Positions 47,701-59,330 of a DNA stretch of 64,000 nt are shown here, one piece after another (position 1 is the first letter of the stretch; each line of letters begins with the position of its first letter). The position numbers were made by a program, and so were the translations under genes. The stretch is from positions 360,233 through 424,232 of the forward strand of contig MU619238.1 of NCBI GenBank assembly GCA_025201805.1, given 5' to 3'. The notes beneath the pieces are model-generated. The model had not been told where the DNA came from and made no database searches. It saw nothing but the letters and a program-made list of their open reading frames with translations. The stretch is from Parasitella parasitica (lineage: Eukaryota > Mucoromycota > Mucoromycetes > Mucorales > Mucoraceae).

Positions 47701-48679
47701 TGGAAATGTTCCTTAATACGTTCATTACAAAATATCGAGTAATATAATATTACGGAATAAGATTTCAGTTTGGTCTTTACAACAGTGTATACTACTGCAC
47801 ATTTTCTAAAGGCTAGTACGGGCACGCTTACCACACTTAATCAGATAAGGTATTACTTTTTTCTTTTTGATCCAGCATTCAAGAAAAGTATGATAAAGCT
47901 TACTATAACGACTGATTTGAGTCCTAAATGGGTTGACCATACTCAAACTGTGTTTGCTTTTATTCAATACACAATGAATTGATGGTTCAACGTTTACTGT
48001 TATCGGGATCGGTTTGACCTAAACAACAGTAACAACAAACAAAAATGTATATTGATTGCGGTAGACAAATGTCCTAATATAAATAGTAAGGATCAAACGA
48101 CGATAAATAGAGTCAAATTGGGATCCACGGGGTAAGTCTCCGTAGTGATCCTACAAATCTATATTATTCAGGAAACTCCTCAATCCTATTTATTCTTTAC
48201 CCACTGAATATTATTAACGTACGGTCAGCTTCTTGTAAAAGATGTTTTAAAACTGATAGGAAAAGATTTATGAAAGCAAGGAGGCCATGTGTATACATTA
48301 TACATCAGCATTTATTTACCATCAGTCGTAATTGAAAAGTTAATTTATGTATAGTTTACAGCGTGGTAACAAGTGAAACCAGCATGAAAAAGAAAGTTTT
48401 TGCTTTGTGTAATTTTAATGGATGCACACATTTTTTCATTAGGCTTAATTGTATATATGGTTTGTGATCAATTCCCACTCTGCATATTTTCGATCATTAT
48501 ATTTATTGGTCTGAGCCCAGCATTTCGAGAGACATGTACGTATATTTATGCTAATAGACAAAACACGAGTGATGCGAGATGATGATGCATACATGCTTAC
48601 ATACATTCGCATAAAACAAACTGTTAATATTTCAAGTATCGATCTTGTTTCTCGAGTGTCTTTTTTTTTTTTTTTTTTT

Positions 48680-48689
48680 NNNNNNNNNN
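48680..48689. other. Assembly gap (ten N)
   Basis: Ten unknown bases after a run of 19 T or more. The homopolymer probably stopped the read; the true gap size is unknown. Confidence 0.95.
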
Positions 48690-49474
48690 TTTACAAAAAA
48701 GTGATCCCCGATATGCGCTACATTTGTCATGATTATGGCAAGACTTTCTGTCAATTATACATGTACTGAATAATCAAATGGAGAATGCCATAGACATCTT
48801 ATTTTTGTTTATGTTTCTTGTTTTCCCATCTCTCTGTGATTCCATAAAGCAATATGCTTGTCTTTCCAAAATAATTATATCTAGCCGAAGATTTAATTTC
48901 TCTTTTACATTTACATGCTTCTGCCCCTTTTTGCATGAAAAAAAAAAGCTCTGCTAGCAAGATTTTGCTCTAAATTCTGCAGGCAACATTTCACACAATT
49001 TTGGCTTTGCTCCCAGGATTTCAAAGAGTATCTATATAGATGAAAACAATATGAACACAGCAGGATATAGTGTGATACAGATGGTCTCTCACTTTCTAGC
49101 CGAGAAACAATGTGATACAAGTGAATAGCCTTGTTAACAAAAGAGAAATTTCGACAGAGAACGCTTTGACCAGACTACTCTTGTAATTATGATAACAGTT
49201 AGGGAGGAATAAAACATAATGTTCAGAATATAAACAAATGCGCACATTCGTTTTTCAGGGCAACATCTGTCAGTATCATGATTCATTTTGGCATCAAAGC
49301 ATGGTCATTTTAAAAGAAAAAATCACTTTGTAATGAACATAGAATGCAAACGGAACAAATCGTCCCTTTTTTTTTCAAGAGTATAAAAAAGCCCTAAAAA
49401 TCAATCGATTCCTATCTCACTTTCCTTTGCCTTTTTTTATTATTTTTTACTTATATACCCCCTATCTTTTGTGA

Positions 49475-50924
49475 ATGAGCTATTTCAATATGTCTGATTA
49501 CTGCTTTCAAGCGGACGAGGCAACTCCAATTGTACAAGATAATCAACAACAAAAGCTGCATCAGCAACAAAAGAAGCCAAATGAGCTGAAGTTCAAGATG
49601 GAGTCTGTTGGCATTCACCCCGAAGATGATGATGACTTGGACATGTGTCCTGCAAGGACAAGGCCTTCATGGCCCAAGAAGATTATTCCATGGTGGGTTG
49701 CCTCTGAACCCAATGAGAAACCTCCCTATTCCTATGCTACTTTGATAGCTCATGCTATTCTATCAAGCAAAGACGGTCGATTAACTTTAAATGATATTTA
49801 CAAGTGGATTTCACAGAACTATTTAGCGTTTTCCTTGGGAAATGGCGGCTGGCAGGTAAATATATAGGCGGAAGGCCAATTGACATAAATTTAATATCTA
49901 ACTTGGAAATGTGTGTGTGCGCCAGAACTCGATCCGCCATAATCTTTCACTAAACAAGAAATGGTTTTACAAGATCGATAGAAGACCTACTCAGGCAAAT
50001 CCTGGCAAAGGCTGTTATTGGACTCTGGTTGCTGGAATGGAGCAAATCTTTATTGATAACCTTACACAAGAAGGCGGCAACAGCCGAAAGCATCATGATA
50101 TTGGCCTTACCGTTGAGCTTTCCACAGGTCAGCGTCGAGGTGCATGTTTTTATAACCATAACAATTCTGTTGCACCGACAGCATCAGCATCAGCATCAAC
50201 ATCCGCAACCAACATGAACACTCCACCGTCCACTCCTTTAAAACCATTATACACGATATTTCGTATGGATGATAGGACATCTAAACCAGAAGAAATAACC
50301 AGTGTTACGCCATCAGACGATTCCGATAATGATTCAGGCGTAGATGTGAGTAATCAGTATGTTCTGGATAGCAAAAAGCATCTAAAAAAGCGTCGTCGTA
50401 CAAATACCAGTGCACCTGCCACTGCTCCCACCACCGCTTGTATTGTAGCCACACCCACCACAACATTAAGCATGGAGCAATTACCTGTAAATAACCACCA
50501 TCTTCAAACCATGTTGTATGCTACACCAGCATCAACTTGTATATCTCCATTTGACGACATTGACTATGACATCAACAGCTGGGTAGAGCATTGTCAAAGT
50601 TACGCAGATCAACAAGCAGAGCCACAGCTGCAACACCATACTCCCTGGAAAAGACAAAATCCTATCACAGTTCACTTGAATGATGAAGCGACACAAAAAT
50701 ACCTTCATTTCGCGGATAATAAGGCGACCAACAACAATAGCAATTTCATGCTTGCTACACCTACTAATCCAGCAGTTGATCTCATGTTTGATAATGTATA
50801 CCCACCACCATCCATGCTACATCAGCCATCTCCATCGTCCTTTAATATGCTATTTCAGCCCCAATACCAGTTCTCTCAATTTGTATCTATGCAAGATGTT
50901 TTGTATTCTGAACACACATGTTAA
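49475..50924 (+). CDS. Forkhead transcription factor
   Basis: Two exons joined at GGCTGGCAG|gtaaat ... ccag|AACTCG. The winged-helix domain is complete: NEKPPYSYATLIAHAILSS, LTLNDIYKWISQNYLAFSL, then GWQNSIRHNLSLNKKWFYKI (recognition helix 3) and GKGCYWTLVAGME. The N-terminal 70 residues are Gln/Asp-rich. The long C-terminus is Ser/Thr/Asn-rich with a small acidic patch and a basic cluster (KKHLKKRRR) that could be a nuclear signal. No FHA domain is present, so it is unlike yeast Fkh1/2 and nearer Hcm1-type factors. About 450 residues. Its large upstream empty region may hold regulatory DNA. Confidence 0.92.
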
Positions 50925-51124
50925 TAAAATAAAGTAAAAAAATTAATAAAGATCTTCCAAAAGCACGTGAGTTGAATTCTGCTGCCACACCACCACCACC
51001 ACCACCAAAATTGGCTTGCTTCTTAGTCCAATGAACATTGATTAGATGACGTACAAAAGAGAGGACTACCGCGTTGTCCAGAAAATATTTTCAAGAGGGT
51101 TTCCTTTTCAACCGTTTACGCTTT

Positions 51125-52762
51125 ATGGATAGATATTCAAGAGGATACGACGATAGATACCGAGGATATTACGATCGTCCGCGATCAGATACGTATCGCC
51201 CAGGCGAAAATTATCGCTCAGATAGAGATTATAGAGATGCAGCTGGTGGTGGCAGCAGCAGTAGAAATTACTCGCCCAACTATCCTTCTTCTCGCTCTCC
51301 AACGGGCTCTGGCTCAAGATACAGTGCGAGTTATCCAGATTCTAGACAGGGCTACTACAGCTCAAGAGGCCATTCTCCTCCATCTCGGTCTTCTTCTAGA
51401 TCTCCCCGGAGACCATCTTATGGATACTACCGTCCCTCAGGCGGTTCATCGTATCCCTATAGCTCCAGAAGATCCCCGTCTCCTCCTCCCCCAGTGGGTG
51501 GTCGCAGTGGAAGTAGTTCTAGCAGCAGAAGAGATTCGTACGATTACCACAGGTCTTATCATGGTTCGCCGCCTTATTCTCAATATCCTCCCCCGCCATC
51601 TTCTTACAGAGGCGGAAGAGGTGATAGTGAAAGGGGCCCTTACCCACCTTATCCAGCCCGCAGACACTATCCTGGTCCACCTTCGTCGTCCTATGGGCCT
51701 CCTCCTGTACATCCTTCCTCTAGCAATGGGTACCATAGTAGAGAAACGTCAGCCCCTCCCCAAAGATCAATACACTCGACTCCAACATCCACCGCACCTA
51801 ATTCACCTAGACACTTTACACAAGAATCTGCCAGTGCGGGCCCCATCAGCAACCCAATTCCCTCCTCTTCAACCGCAGCCGTCGTACTCAACCCTTCCGC
51901 TACTGCCACCAGTTCTACACCATCCCCACTACAGCAGCAACAACCTGGAGGTCATCCGTCTCAGACAACAACCGTAGAAAACAATGCGCCGGCAGAAGTG
52001 AATCCGTCATTGACAAATATGCCTCCTAGCGTGGCTCCGTCATCATCTTCTGCCATCACAGCTACTAACACTAACACTACCACTACTAATACTACAACTA
52101 CAACCACCACTATGACAACGAATAATCAACCTTCATCACAGCAGCATGCGCCTCCGCCACCGTCCTTTTCACTTAATACAAGCTACTCTCAACAATCATC
52201 ATCATCGTATCCTTATACTTTATCTGCGTCTTCTTCGCCTTACACCAACAGTGGGACAGGGGCTGGTGGAGGCGGACCTAATACTCCACGGGGAGGGCCT
52301 CCGCCTCACCACCACAGCAGCAACAGCAGCAGCGGATATCACCATTATTACAGTAGCCATTATAGCTCTCCTTCTACTACTATGCCACCGATCAGACAGA
52401 GAATTTCATGGGCTCCGGACCAAGAAAAAGAGGTTTGTTTTTTATTGTAATTTGCTTGAGCAATTGTGCCGTAGCTCACCTGCATTAACCTGTGTGGATA
52501 GATGGATAGATATCATGCGGAACAGAAAAAGTTATGTGACGAAGAGGTTAGGATCTTGACAAGCGCCCGCAAGAGTCGATTTGAGTTGGAACTTGCTCAT
52601 TGGGAAGTGGAGAAGCTAGATCATCAATTAGAACTTGTACAAAAGCAATGGGAGGAGAACGGGATGGAGGATTTAGTTCGTGAGGAATTATCAAAATTTA
52701 GCAATAGCGCAAAGTCAACATCTACTGCTTCCTCTGTCGCTACTAAATTAGCAATCATGTAA
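51125..52762 (+). CDS. RS/Pro/Tyr-rich low-complexity protein with C-terminal coiled coil
   Basis: Two exons joined after DQEKE (donor gtttgt near 52432, acceptor ggatag|ATGG near 52502); about 520 residues. I chose the ATG at 51125 (MDRYSRGYDDRYRGYY) because codons upstream of it lack an ATG start. The first 200 residues are Arg/Ser/Tyr/Gly-rich (RSSSRSPRRPSYGYY), resembling RS-domain or phase-separating RNA-associated proteins. The middle is Thr/Asn/Pro/Ser-rich. The C-terminal 85 residues (RISWAPDQEKE, HAEQKKLCDEEVRILTSARK, SRFELELAHWEVEKLDHQLE) form the only folded-looking, probably coiled-coil part. Family not recognised. A nuclear mRNA-related role is only a guess from composition. Confidence 0.6.
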
Positions 52763-53005
52763 AGAAATAAAAATGTGTATATATGGTTCTTTCAGTCTGA
52801 CGAAATAGCTCGGTTGTTCTGTGCAATTTTCCTTGTCAATTTAAAAACTAAATCTGAAGAATGAGACGCGGTAAAAGGCATGTATCCCTCGGTGTAAAAT
52901 GCTGTATATAACAGCCAAATGCAAAAGCTTTAGGAAAAATATCGTTGAATATCACAGCAAGAAATTAACCAACGGGATTGTATCACTCGGCAAACGCTTT
53001 TATAG

Positions 53006-53013
53006 TATATAAA
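53006..53013 (+). promoter_or_regulatory. TATA box of CsbD-like gene
   Basis: TATATAAA about 53 bases before the ATG at 53066. Confidence 0.55.
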
Positions 53014-53065
53014 GGCATACACTTTTTGGTAATCGTTGTTTGGTCACAAGTCCTTTCTCGTCATC

Positions 53066-53383
53066 ATGGCCGACACTACTGATTCGAGCAATGCAGCCGC
53101 TGCTACTAATACTACGCCCGATGCTACTACTGGTAATAACGCCACAAACACTCTCCCAGGAAAGGTAGAAGCTAAAGCAGATCAAGCTATTGGAAACGCC
53201 AAGGAATCTGTTGGAAATGCAGTAGGAAACAACGAACTCCAAGCCGAGGGAGCTCAACAAAACGCAGCTGGAAATGGTAAAGAAGCTGCTAATAATGTAG
53301 CTGGATTCTTTCAGAAGGTCACCAGTGAAGTTGAGGGCACCTTCAAAGGTGTTTACAACGCACTTTCTGGCAGTAAGAAGTAG
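53066..53383 (+). CDS. CsbD-like stress-response protein
   Basis: Intronless, 105 residues, very hydrophilic and Ala/Asn-rich. GKVEAKADQAIGNAKESVGN followed by ELQAEGAQQNAAGNGKEA matches the CsbD pattern (G-x-x-x-x-x-G-x-A-K...GN..L..EG..Q...G). CsbD-like proteins are small, stress-induced and of unknown mechanism, widespread in bacteria and fungi. The start at 53066 is the first ATG after the TATA box; the C-terminus ends FKGVYNALSGSKK. Confidence 0.8.
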   Translation: MADTTDSSNAAAATNTTPDATTGNNATNTLPGKVEAKADQAIGNAKESVGNAVGNNELQAEGAQQNAAGNGKEAANNVAGFFQKVTSEVEGTFKGVYNALSGSKK

Positions 53384-53492
53384 TCGTACCAATAAACAGA
53401 TTGTGGTGTATTGACTGACCGCAATAAAGATTTCATGTTGCCAAAAAATCGTTTTTCTCGTTTTTCTCGTTTTTCTTTCCTTTACAAACATA

Positions 53493-56072
53493 ATGTCTGA
53501 TATTGCTGTTAAACAGTCTACGAAAAGCATCTTAAAACAAGCGCATACACAGCCAGCGAACAGTGCGGCTTCATGGTTCACAAATCAACAACCTCGAATC
53601 AACAACTTGTTTGGCAGTTTTCGAAAAAACCAATACCAGCAACAAGAGCAGCAGCACACACAAGCACACACTCAAAACGAAATAAACGCAGTGAATGCAG
53701 AGCTCACATCGAGAGAAATTCGAAGAGTCAGATTTCCCGTCACTGAAATTACGAGCGAATATGTGTTTAGCAAAGAAGCTTTGATAACTGAGCGCAAAAA
53801 GCAATTACCTGCAGAACCTATCAATATCCAGACTTCCAACCAATTGCTGTCCCTATACGAACTTGTGTGCAGAAAAAAACAAGAACCAACAATCGATCTG
53901 CTAGTATCAATTTTAATTACGCAGCCCCAAGCTACATTCCTAACCCGGCTTGACTTGACAAATCAGCCCATTGACAGATATAGCATTTCGCCTCTGGCTG
54001 ATATTATGTGCGTTGATTTTGGCATCAGAGAACTAGTGTTAGACAACTGTGGATTAGACGATCATGTAAACTAGGGGGGGGGGGTTTGCACTAGTAAAAT
54101 AGCAGCGACTAATCTACTGATAATAGGCTGTGAAAATCATGGCGAGCACTTTGCTGGAAAACGACAAGGTCAAACATCTCAGCTTAGCAGGCAACTCCAA
54201 ACTGACAAGCTTGGCTTTCAAATACATTGCCATCTATATAAAAGGAGTAACTACTATTGGTTTCCTAGTGCATAGAGGGATTTAAACTAAAAGTTATACC
54301 TTCAGGCTTCCCAATTAACAAGCTTAGACTTGTCTTTCACGCAACCTGACAAAAAGAGCATTCAGTACATCGCTACCGCAACACTAAAGTACGATATTTC
54401 ATCGTATTTACCCTCACTATCAAGTCTCCTGTTGAACGGATGTGGTTTACGCGGACCTCAGTTAGAAGTGCTTGCCGCTGCTATTCGGAAATCCAGCACC
54501 TCGTTGCAGCATTTATCCATTCAAGACAATCGCATAGGAACACAGGGCGCTTTGGCTGTTGGTGTTATGCTACGAGACTATGACAATTTAGATTTTATTC
54601 AGCAAGGAATTCAACGCTTGTTCTTGGATCGCAATGACCTGAGCCAGGGTGGGATTCAGTACATTGCTCAGGCTTTGCGTAGAAATCAAAGTCTTCGCTA
54701 CTTGTCAATGTGTGAATGCAGAATCGACGCCAAGGATTGCATACTGTTGGGCGAAGCTCTGAAATACAATCAGCGATTGGAAAGGTTCGATATAGGCTAC
54801 AACGCATTGACGACTCCCAACATGGATGGCGTAGGTAGACATATTTATGGGGTGTGTTTGAAGCACTAAGTCATCTATGGTTTAGATTACTTCCATCAGA
54901 CAAGCGCTGAATGTCAATAGATCGTTAAAGGATCTTTGCTTGGCAGGCACTGACTTGAGCACTGAAGCTGCCATTGCTTTGGCCGAATGTCTTCCCGAGA
55001 ACAATACGCTTGTGCGCCTCGATTTATCGAGAAATCCCAACATACAGATTGCTGGTCTGTTGGCATTCTCAGTCTCAATCAAGATGAATCATACAATAAC
55101 ATTCATTGATATTAATATTCCCGTACGTTTTATATGCATGGCTTTTAGAGTATGCTGACTAACTTTGTGGTATGTACATATAGACCGTGGATAAGGATAT
55201 GGTCGATATACATAATGGAATTTTAGCCGCATGTACAAAGAATGCTCAATCAAAGAAAAAGGAAATGGCTCCACAGCAAGATAATCCAATGGTGACAACA
55301 GCTCAGACGACGGCGCGCTTGACACTTGAGGAACGTTTGGCTGCTGTTACGAAAGGAAAGCCCAAGCACAGCACTCCAGCATCATCTACTGCACCCTCAA
55401 ATTCAAGCATGTCGCCAGCCCTTCCTAAAAGAAGATCAGCAAACATGGATACGCTTCTGATCCAGCAGGCTTTTGACGATGTAGCGGTTTTGGAAGATTT
55501 GATGAGCGGTAGACAGGAGGAAAAAGATACAGCAGACACTTTGGCTATTGTTAATAGATGCAGACAAGAACATTCGAAAATATGCTTGAGAATACCAGAG
55601 GTTTCCAGCCCATCTCACTTGGGTAAGCATGCGTTTTTTTCTGAAAATGATCAAAGAGAAACTAAAAAAACTACTTGCAGAATTGTTGCTGGCAATCAAT
55701 GACAGATTAACTGTTGCCATTCGATCATTTGGGGAAAAACAGGCAATGGAGGCTGAAGCCATTGAAGCTGCAATCAAAGAGCAGCAACCAGAACAACAAG
55801 ATAAAGAGCGAAATACCTTGAAAGAAGAAGAAAAGCCACAGAGTTCATTTGAAATAGGCGATGATGATGACGATGACGATCAAGACATCACTTTGATAGA
55901 TACTGAATACAACGAGACAAAGGAAACACCATTACAGGCATTACGAAGTGAAATTGAGGCAGAAGAAGGCGCTGCTTTCTTGAATGCAAAGAAGGACGAA
56001 CTGGAGTTAAAATCGAGAGAGAATGCTCTTTTGGAAGAGTCAAGCAAGACAAATGAGAAGCCTCCTGTATAG
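53493..56072 (+). CDS. Leucine-rich-repeat protein, PPP1R37-like PP1 regulator (probable)
   Basis: Seven exons, about 740 residues. The N-terminus carries REIRRVRFPVTEITSEYVFS, containing RVRF, a match to the PP1-docking RVxF motif. An array of ribonuclease-inhibitor-type LRRs follows: IRELVLDNCGLDDH, VKHLSLAGNSKLTSLAFKYI, LSSLLLNGCGLRGPQLEVLA, LQHLSIQDNRIGTQGALAVG, IQRLFLDRNDLSQGGIQYIA, LRYLSMCECRIDAKDCILLG and LVRLDLSRNPNIQIAGLLAF. The C-terminal third is disordered, with acidic Asp/Glu patches. An N-terminal RVxF followed by such LRRs is the architecture of animal PPP1R37. The role, binding protein phosphatase 1, is inferred. One intron (about 54067-54126) contains a nine-base G run. Confidence 0.75.
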
Positions 56073-57429
56073 ATCAACTATGAAGACGATAGATTAGAAC
56101 ACAATCCCTAAAGACTAGAGAAAGATTAATGCGTATTTTTAGTTTTTCTTGCATCAGCTGTAATCATAACCACTAAGCTGCTGTCTTTTCAACGTGCTTA
56201 ATTCAATCAAGAATAATGATAATTATAAAGTGAAATAATAGCGAATATCTCAAACAAATCCTAGAAAATCACTATCATGAAGAGGAAATGTTAATCATTC
56301 CTAGCCAAATTCTCGTTGAGGTGCGGCCCTTTTGTCGCATTGAGCAAGATGGCGTAAAAATGCAGGGAGTCAGCAACGAGCCAGTAAATTTGCAATATGT
56401 GGACGTCTGTTCCTTACATACAAACCACTTGAGGGTTTATCTGATCAACGCTTGTCACCTAACGAGCCGACAATTCCTAGCAACACAACTGATTTTACAT
56501 GTTGCAGCCTCAGGGACTAATTTCGACATATTGCGAATACACTACATTCGGGAAGCGCTTGTATATGGACAAGGCAACAATATAATGACGACACTAATAT
56601 TAGACTAAATGGATCTACATGATGCATCAGTTTTCCTGGTAACTGGTTGCAGTTTGAAATTAGTTCATACTGTATTACCACATATCAGAGTCAACAGCGA
56701 ATCATCTCCAACTGTTAGTTTTGAAAATGTCCCCAGCATTGCTCTTTATTGCAAGATCCATGATTGTGCCTCCAATAAATGGGCGGCACAATGACAGCCA
56801 ATAAATACAAAAGACAGCTGTTTTAAATGGCCATCAAAGCGTACGATACAAAAAAAATACTACGATTTATTTAACCGTGCCGCAGGAATAGGACCATGAT
56901 CGCGGATGAGGGATAATTGGGTACGCCTTGAACCAATCCCTAAGAGCTTGGTGAATAAGAGTTTCCGAATTACCAGTAAGGGTAGGCTGTTCTTCATGTA
57001 GCTTTTGGTGGAAGAACATTCATCAGGGTTTAACACCGATTTCAGGAACCAAATGTCATAGGATATCACCACTCTGTACTGGGATAAAGATCAGCCATTC
57101 TATGGCACCACTCATTTCTAAATAAAGTCATCTCATTCTCCTACTCATACTCGCTTTGTGATTTATTATACAGGAATAGATTACCGCTTAGATTGGATCT
57201 CTATCCTCAACAGATCGGTTTTTGGTAATCATGTTGTACCAATGATCCCCAGAAAAGGTCCAACCATTTTCATCGAACACATAGTTTCTGCACGTAGGAT
57301 TCAGGCCTTGTTTTTTCTCATGCGATAAACTTAACAATTTACCCATAATTGATGACGGAGGAGCACAGTCAAACAGGTAAATAGCTTAAGCAGGTTTGTG
57401 TTGGAAGGAGGGGTCTAGTAAGAGTTACC
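56073..57429. other. Intergenic with decayed coding-like sequence
   Basis: No intact gene. Minus-strand frames between 57400 and 56870 look coding. LFDCAPPSSIMGKLLSLSHE, NPTCRNYVFDENGWTFSGDH and WYNMITKN lie at about 57190-57380, ending in a stop; LTGNSETLIHQALRDWFKAY lies at about 56880-56980, in another frame. Plus-strand frames at 56288-56608 and 56609-56794 have no recognised motif. I cannot name the family. Confidence 0.35.
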
Positions 57430-57705
57430 GGTTCGATGATTAGCCTTGAAATTTATTCATGGTCATGGCAAAAAGCTGGAGGCACAGTATTCATAGTCAA
57501 ATCATCATTTAGGAAAGGAGCCTTCCGGGCAACCTTTACTTGTCTTCACGTCATATATTTTATAGGCCATTCTAGCACAATTATTTTCTGTTGTGCTGTT
57601 GGTAGGTGCACCTCGAACCATGCTATCGCCCATTAGAATCCCAGGAGTAGCAACCGTGAGACGATTTTGATTTTTAAGGGTTGAAATAATTGATTGTTGC
57701 AAGTC
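57430..57705 (-). pseudogene. Dead copy of the ten-cysteine secreted protein family
   Basis: Minus strand. The frame GDSMVRGAPTNSTTENNCARMA and YKIYDVKTSKGC aligns with the intact paralogues (GDRMVHGAPAANTEDACTQKA, YERRTKHGC). A frame change then gives LNDDLTMNTVPPAFCHD, aligning with LNKDLAKCGDPDAFSLCRVRD. The signal peptide is degraded, several Cys are lost and the second half is missing. Upstream (57756-57772) it shares a 17-base identical block with the region upstream of the 60245-60706 gene, so the duplication included the promoter side. Confidence 0.65.
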
Positions 57706-58701
57706 ATTCTAGAAAACAAAATTATGCGGTTTATTTATATAGCGTGCATCGAGTGTGTAGATCAGGCTGCTAAGATTACCCTCCCTCCAACGTTTTTTTT
57801 GTTGGGAAGTGTAAACTATTTTCTTCAAGATATAACTGTATTCACAATAACAAGTCGTAAAGAAACTCTTCTTTGGAGTTCCTGTTCACTGTAATTAGCA
57901 ATACATTATCTTCTATCGTTTATCATACGTAAATGAACAATGTAGAATTAATCGCCAAAATGTCGTTTTTGTTCAAATTTTTCTGAATTAGTGGTCTCTA
58001 CATCCCAAAAGTACCAGCATTATAGATTTGTTACACAAATCCTGTCTATAGTATATCGTTTGATCATCTTTCCCCTTTCATGAATTTAAGTATTTGAAGG
58101 TCGAGTGTTCATGTACGCAACTGTTCAAAAAAACATTAGGATATATTGCTTGTGTAGGTAGTCAAGCATTACTACCTTGTTATACTCATTAGTGTCTTTA
58201 ATCAAAGTAATTTCGATGCAATCATACAAAAAAAAAGAAAGCAGGTCAAACAATTCAACTACAAAACTGTGTTTATAATGCGCAATAGCTCTTCTTCTTT
58301 CCCTTGATCGTTTTCATATGATCAGTGTTTTGCCTCCAATACTTGTAAAAGTTGTACATATACATCCGATCTTATCTTTATAAAGCTACATTGGACAAAA
58401 GTTGCATGTCAGTCATCTGTTCTAGGGATGCTTAAAAGTGAAACTTACGTTTGTTGTCTGATCAGCATGATGCATCATTTTTAAGACTTGGTACTAATTC
58501 AATCCACTACTATTAAAGCGACCAGATTCTTCAAAGAAAAGCTTGTTATAACTCACCACTTACGACTACATACTTTCCGGCAAAACAATGATAGTAAGCG
58601 AGCAAAAGCAATTTAATTGTTACAGTTTACAACGAGATGATGTTAGTAGTTTGATTTATACAGTAAACGCAAGCATATTTATTAGGCAAGCAGATCTTCG
58701 C

Positions 58702-58777
58702 AATGCAACCGTCTTTTTGATGGTAGTACTAAAGCAGCTAATGCAACCGTCTCCTTGGTGGTAGTACTAAAGCAGCT
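58702..58777 (+). repeat. Tandem 38-base promoter repeat
   Basis: Two adjacent copies (58702-58739 and 58740-58777) differ at three positions. Each begins AATGCAACCGTCT and ends GGTAGTACTAAAGCAGCT. They lie 42 bases upstream of the TATA box of the first ten-cysteine gene, so they are good candidates for a duplicated regulatory site. Confidence 0.85.
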
Positions 58778-58818
58778 ATGTGTGCATTCTAAATATATGA
58801 CTTTGTAATTTTGAAACC

Positions 58819-58826
58819 TATATAAA
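58819..58826 (+). promoter_or_regulatory. TATA box of ten-cysteine gene 1
   Basis: TATATAAA, 45 bases before the ATG at 58872; the preceding TTTTGAAA also precedes the TATA box of gene 3. Confidence 0.65.
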
Positions 58827-58871
58827 CCTCCACTTATTCCAACGAGTAGCCATTAAATATCAACAATTAAA

Positions 58872-59330
58872 ATGGTCTCAAAATCTCTGTCTCTTGCAAT
58901 GCTTATTGTTGTGGCTCTATTGGGGGATAGAACGGCTCAAGGTGCACCTGCTGCTAGAGAAGAAGATGCTTGTACTAAAGAGGCCTTTGAAGCATATGAT
59001 TATAGAACAAAAAATGGATGTGGAAGATCCAAGTCTGAGAGCGACTGTAAATTTTTGTTCGAAGCTTCTATCAAGATCCTAAATGATGTTCTAGAAACTT
59101 GTGGAAACATGGGTGGCTATTCACTTTGCAGAGTTAAAAATCCTGGATTCTTTTCTTTTGGTCGTTGTTCTGCAACGCTTCAATTAGAAGCAGCCACCAA
59201 AGAAGCATGCGAAGCCGCAAGCAAGGAGCCTTATACTTTTATTGGCCAAGATGGATACAGGAACACATATTCTGCGTCAGAGGCTTATTGCATTAATTCG
59301 CCAAACTACAATTGTATATCTGAATGTTAG
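58872..59330 (+). CDS. Secreted ten-cysteine protein, paralogue 1
   Basis: Intronless, 152 residues. Signal peptide (SLSLAMLIVVALLGDRTAQG) with likely cleavage near GAP at residues 24-26. The mature chain of about 127 residues has ten Cys in the same order in all three paralogues: DAC, NGC, SDC, ETC, SLC, GRC, EAC, AYC, YNC and SEC. Conserved blocks include YDYRTKNGC, YSLCRVKNPGFFSFGRCSA, EACEAASKEPYTF and YSASEAYCINSPNYNC. Ten Cys suggests five disulfides and a compact, protease-resistant secreted protein. I do not recognise the family; effector, antimicrobial or wall-associated roles are all possible. It has a TATA box and a duplicated upstream element. Confidence 0.85.
   Translation: MVSKSLSLAMLIVVALLGDRTAQGAPAAREEDACTKEAFEAYDYRTKNGCGRSKSESDCKFLFEASIKILNDVLETCGNMGGYSLCRVKNPGFFSFGRCSATLQLEAATKEACEAASKEPYTFIGQDGYRNTYSASEAYCINSPNYNCISEC

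Larger units (their letters stand above)
44266..49474. other. 5.2 kb gene-empty AT-rich region with assembly gap
   Basis: No gene recognised on either strand. All open frames are below about 75 codons and lack motifs. Diverged repeat copy B lies at 44560-44790, and a weaker third match at 47180-47260. A partial dyad (GGATCCACGG ... CCGTAGTGATCC) is at 48121-48151. The final 150 bases are T-rich leader of the forkhead gene. The region looks like old decayed repeats plus a long promoter. Confidence 0.55.
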
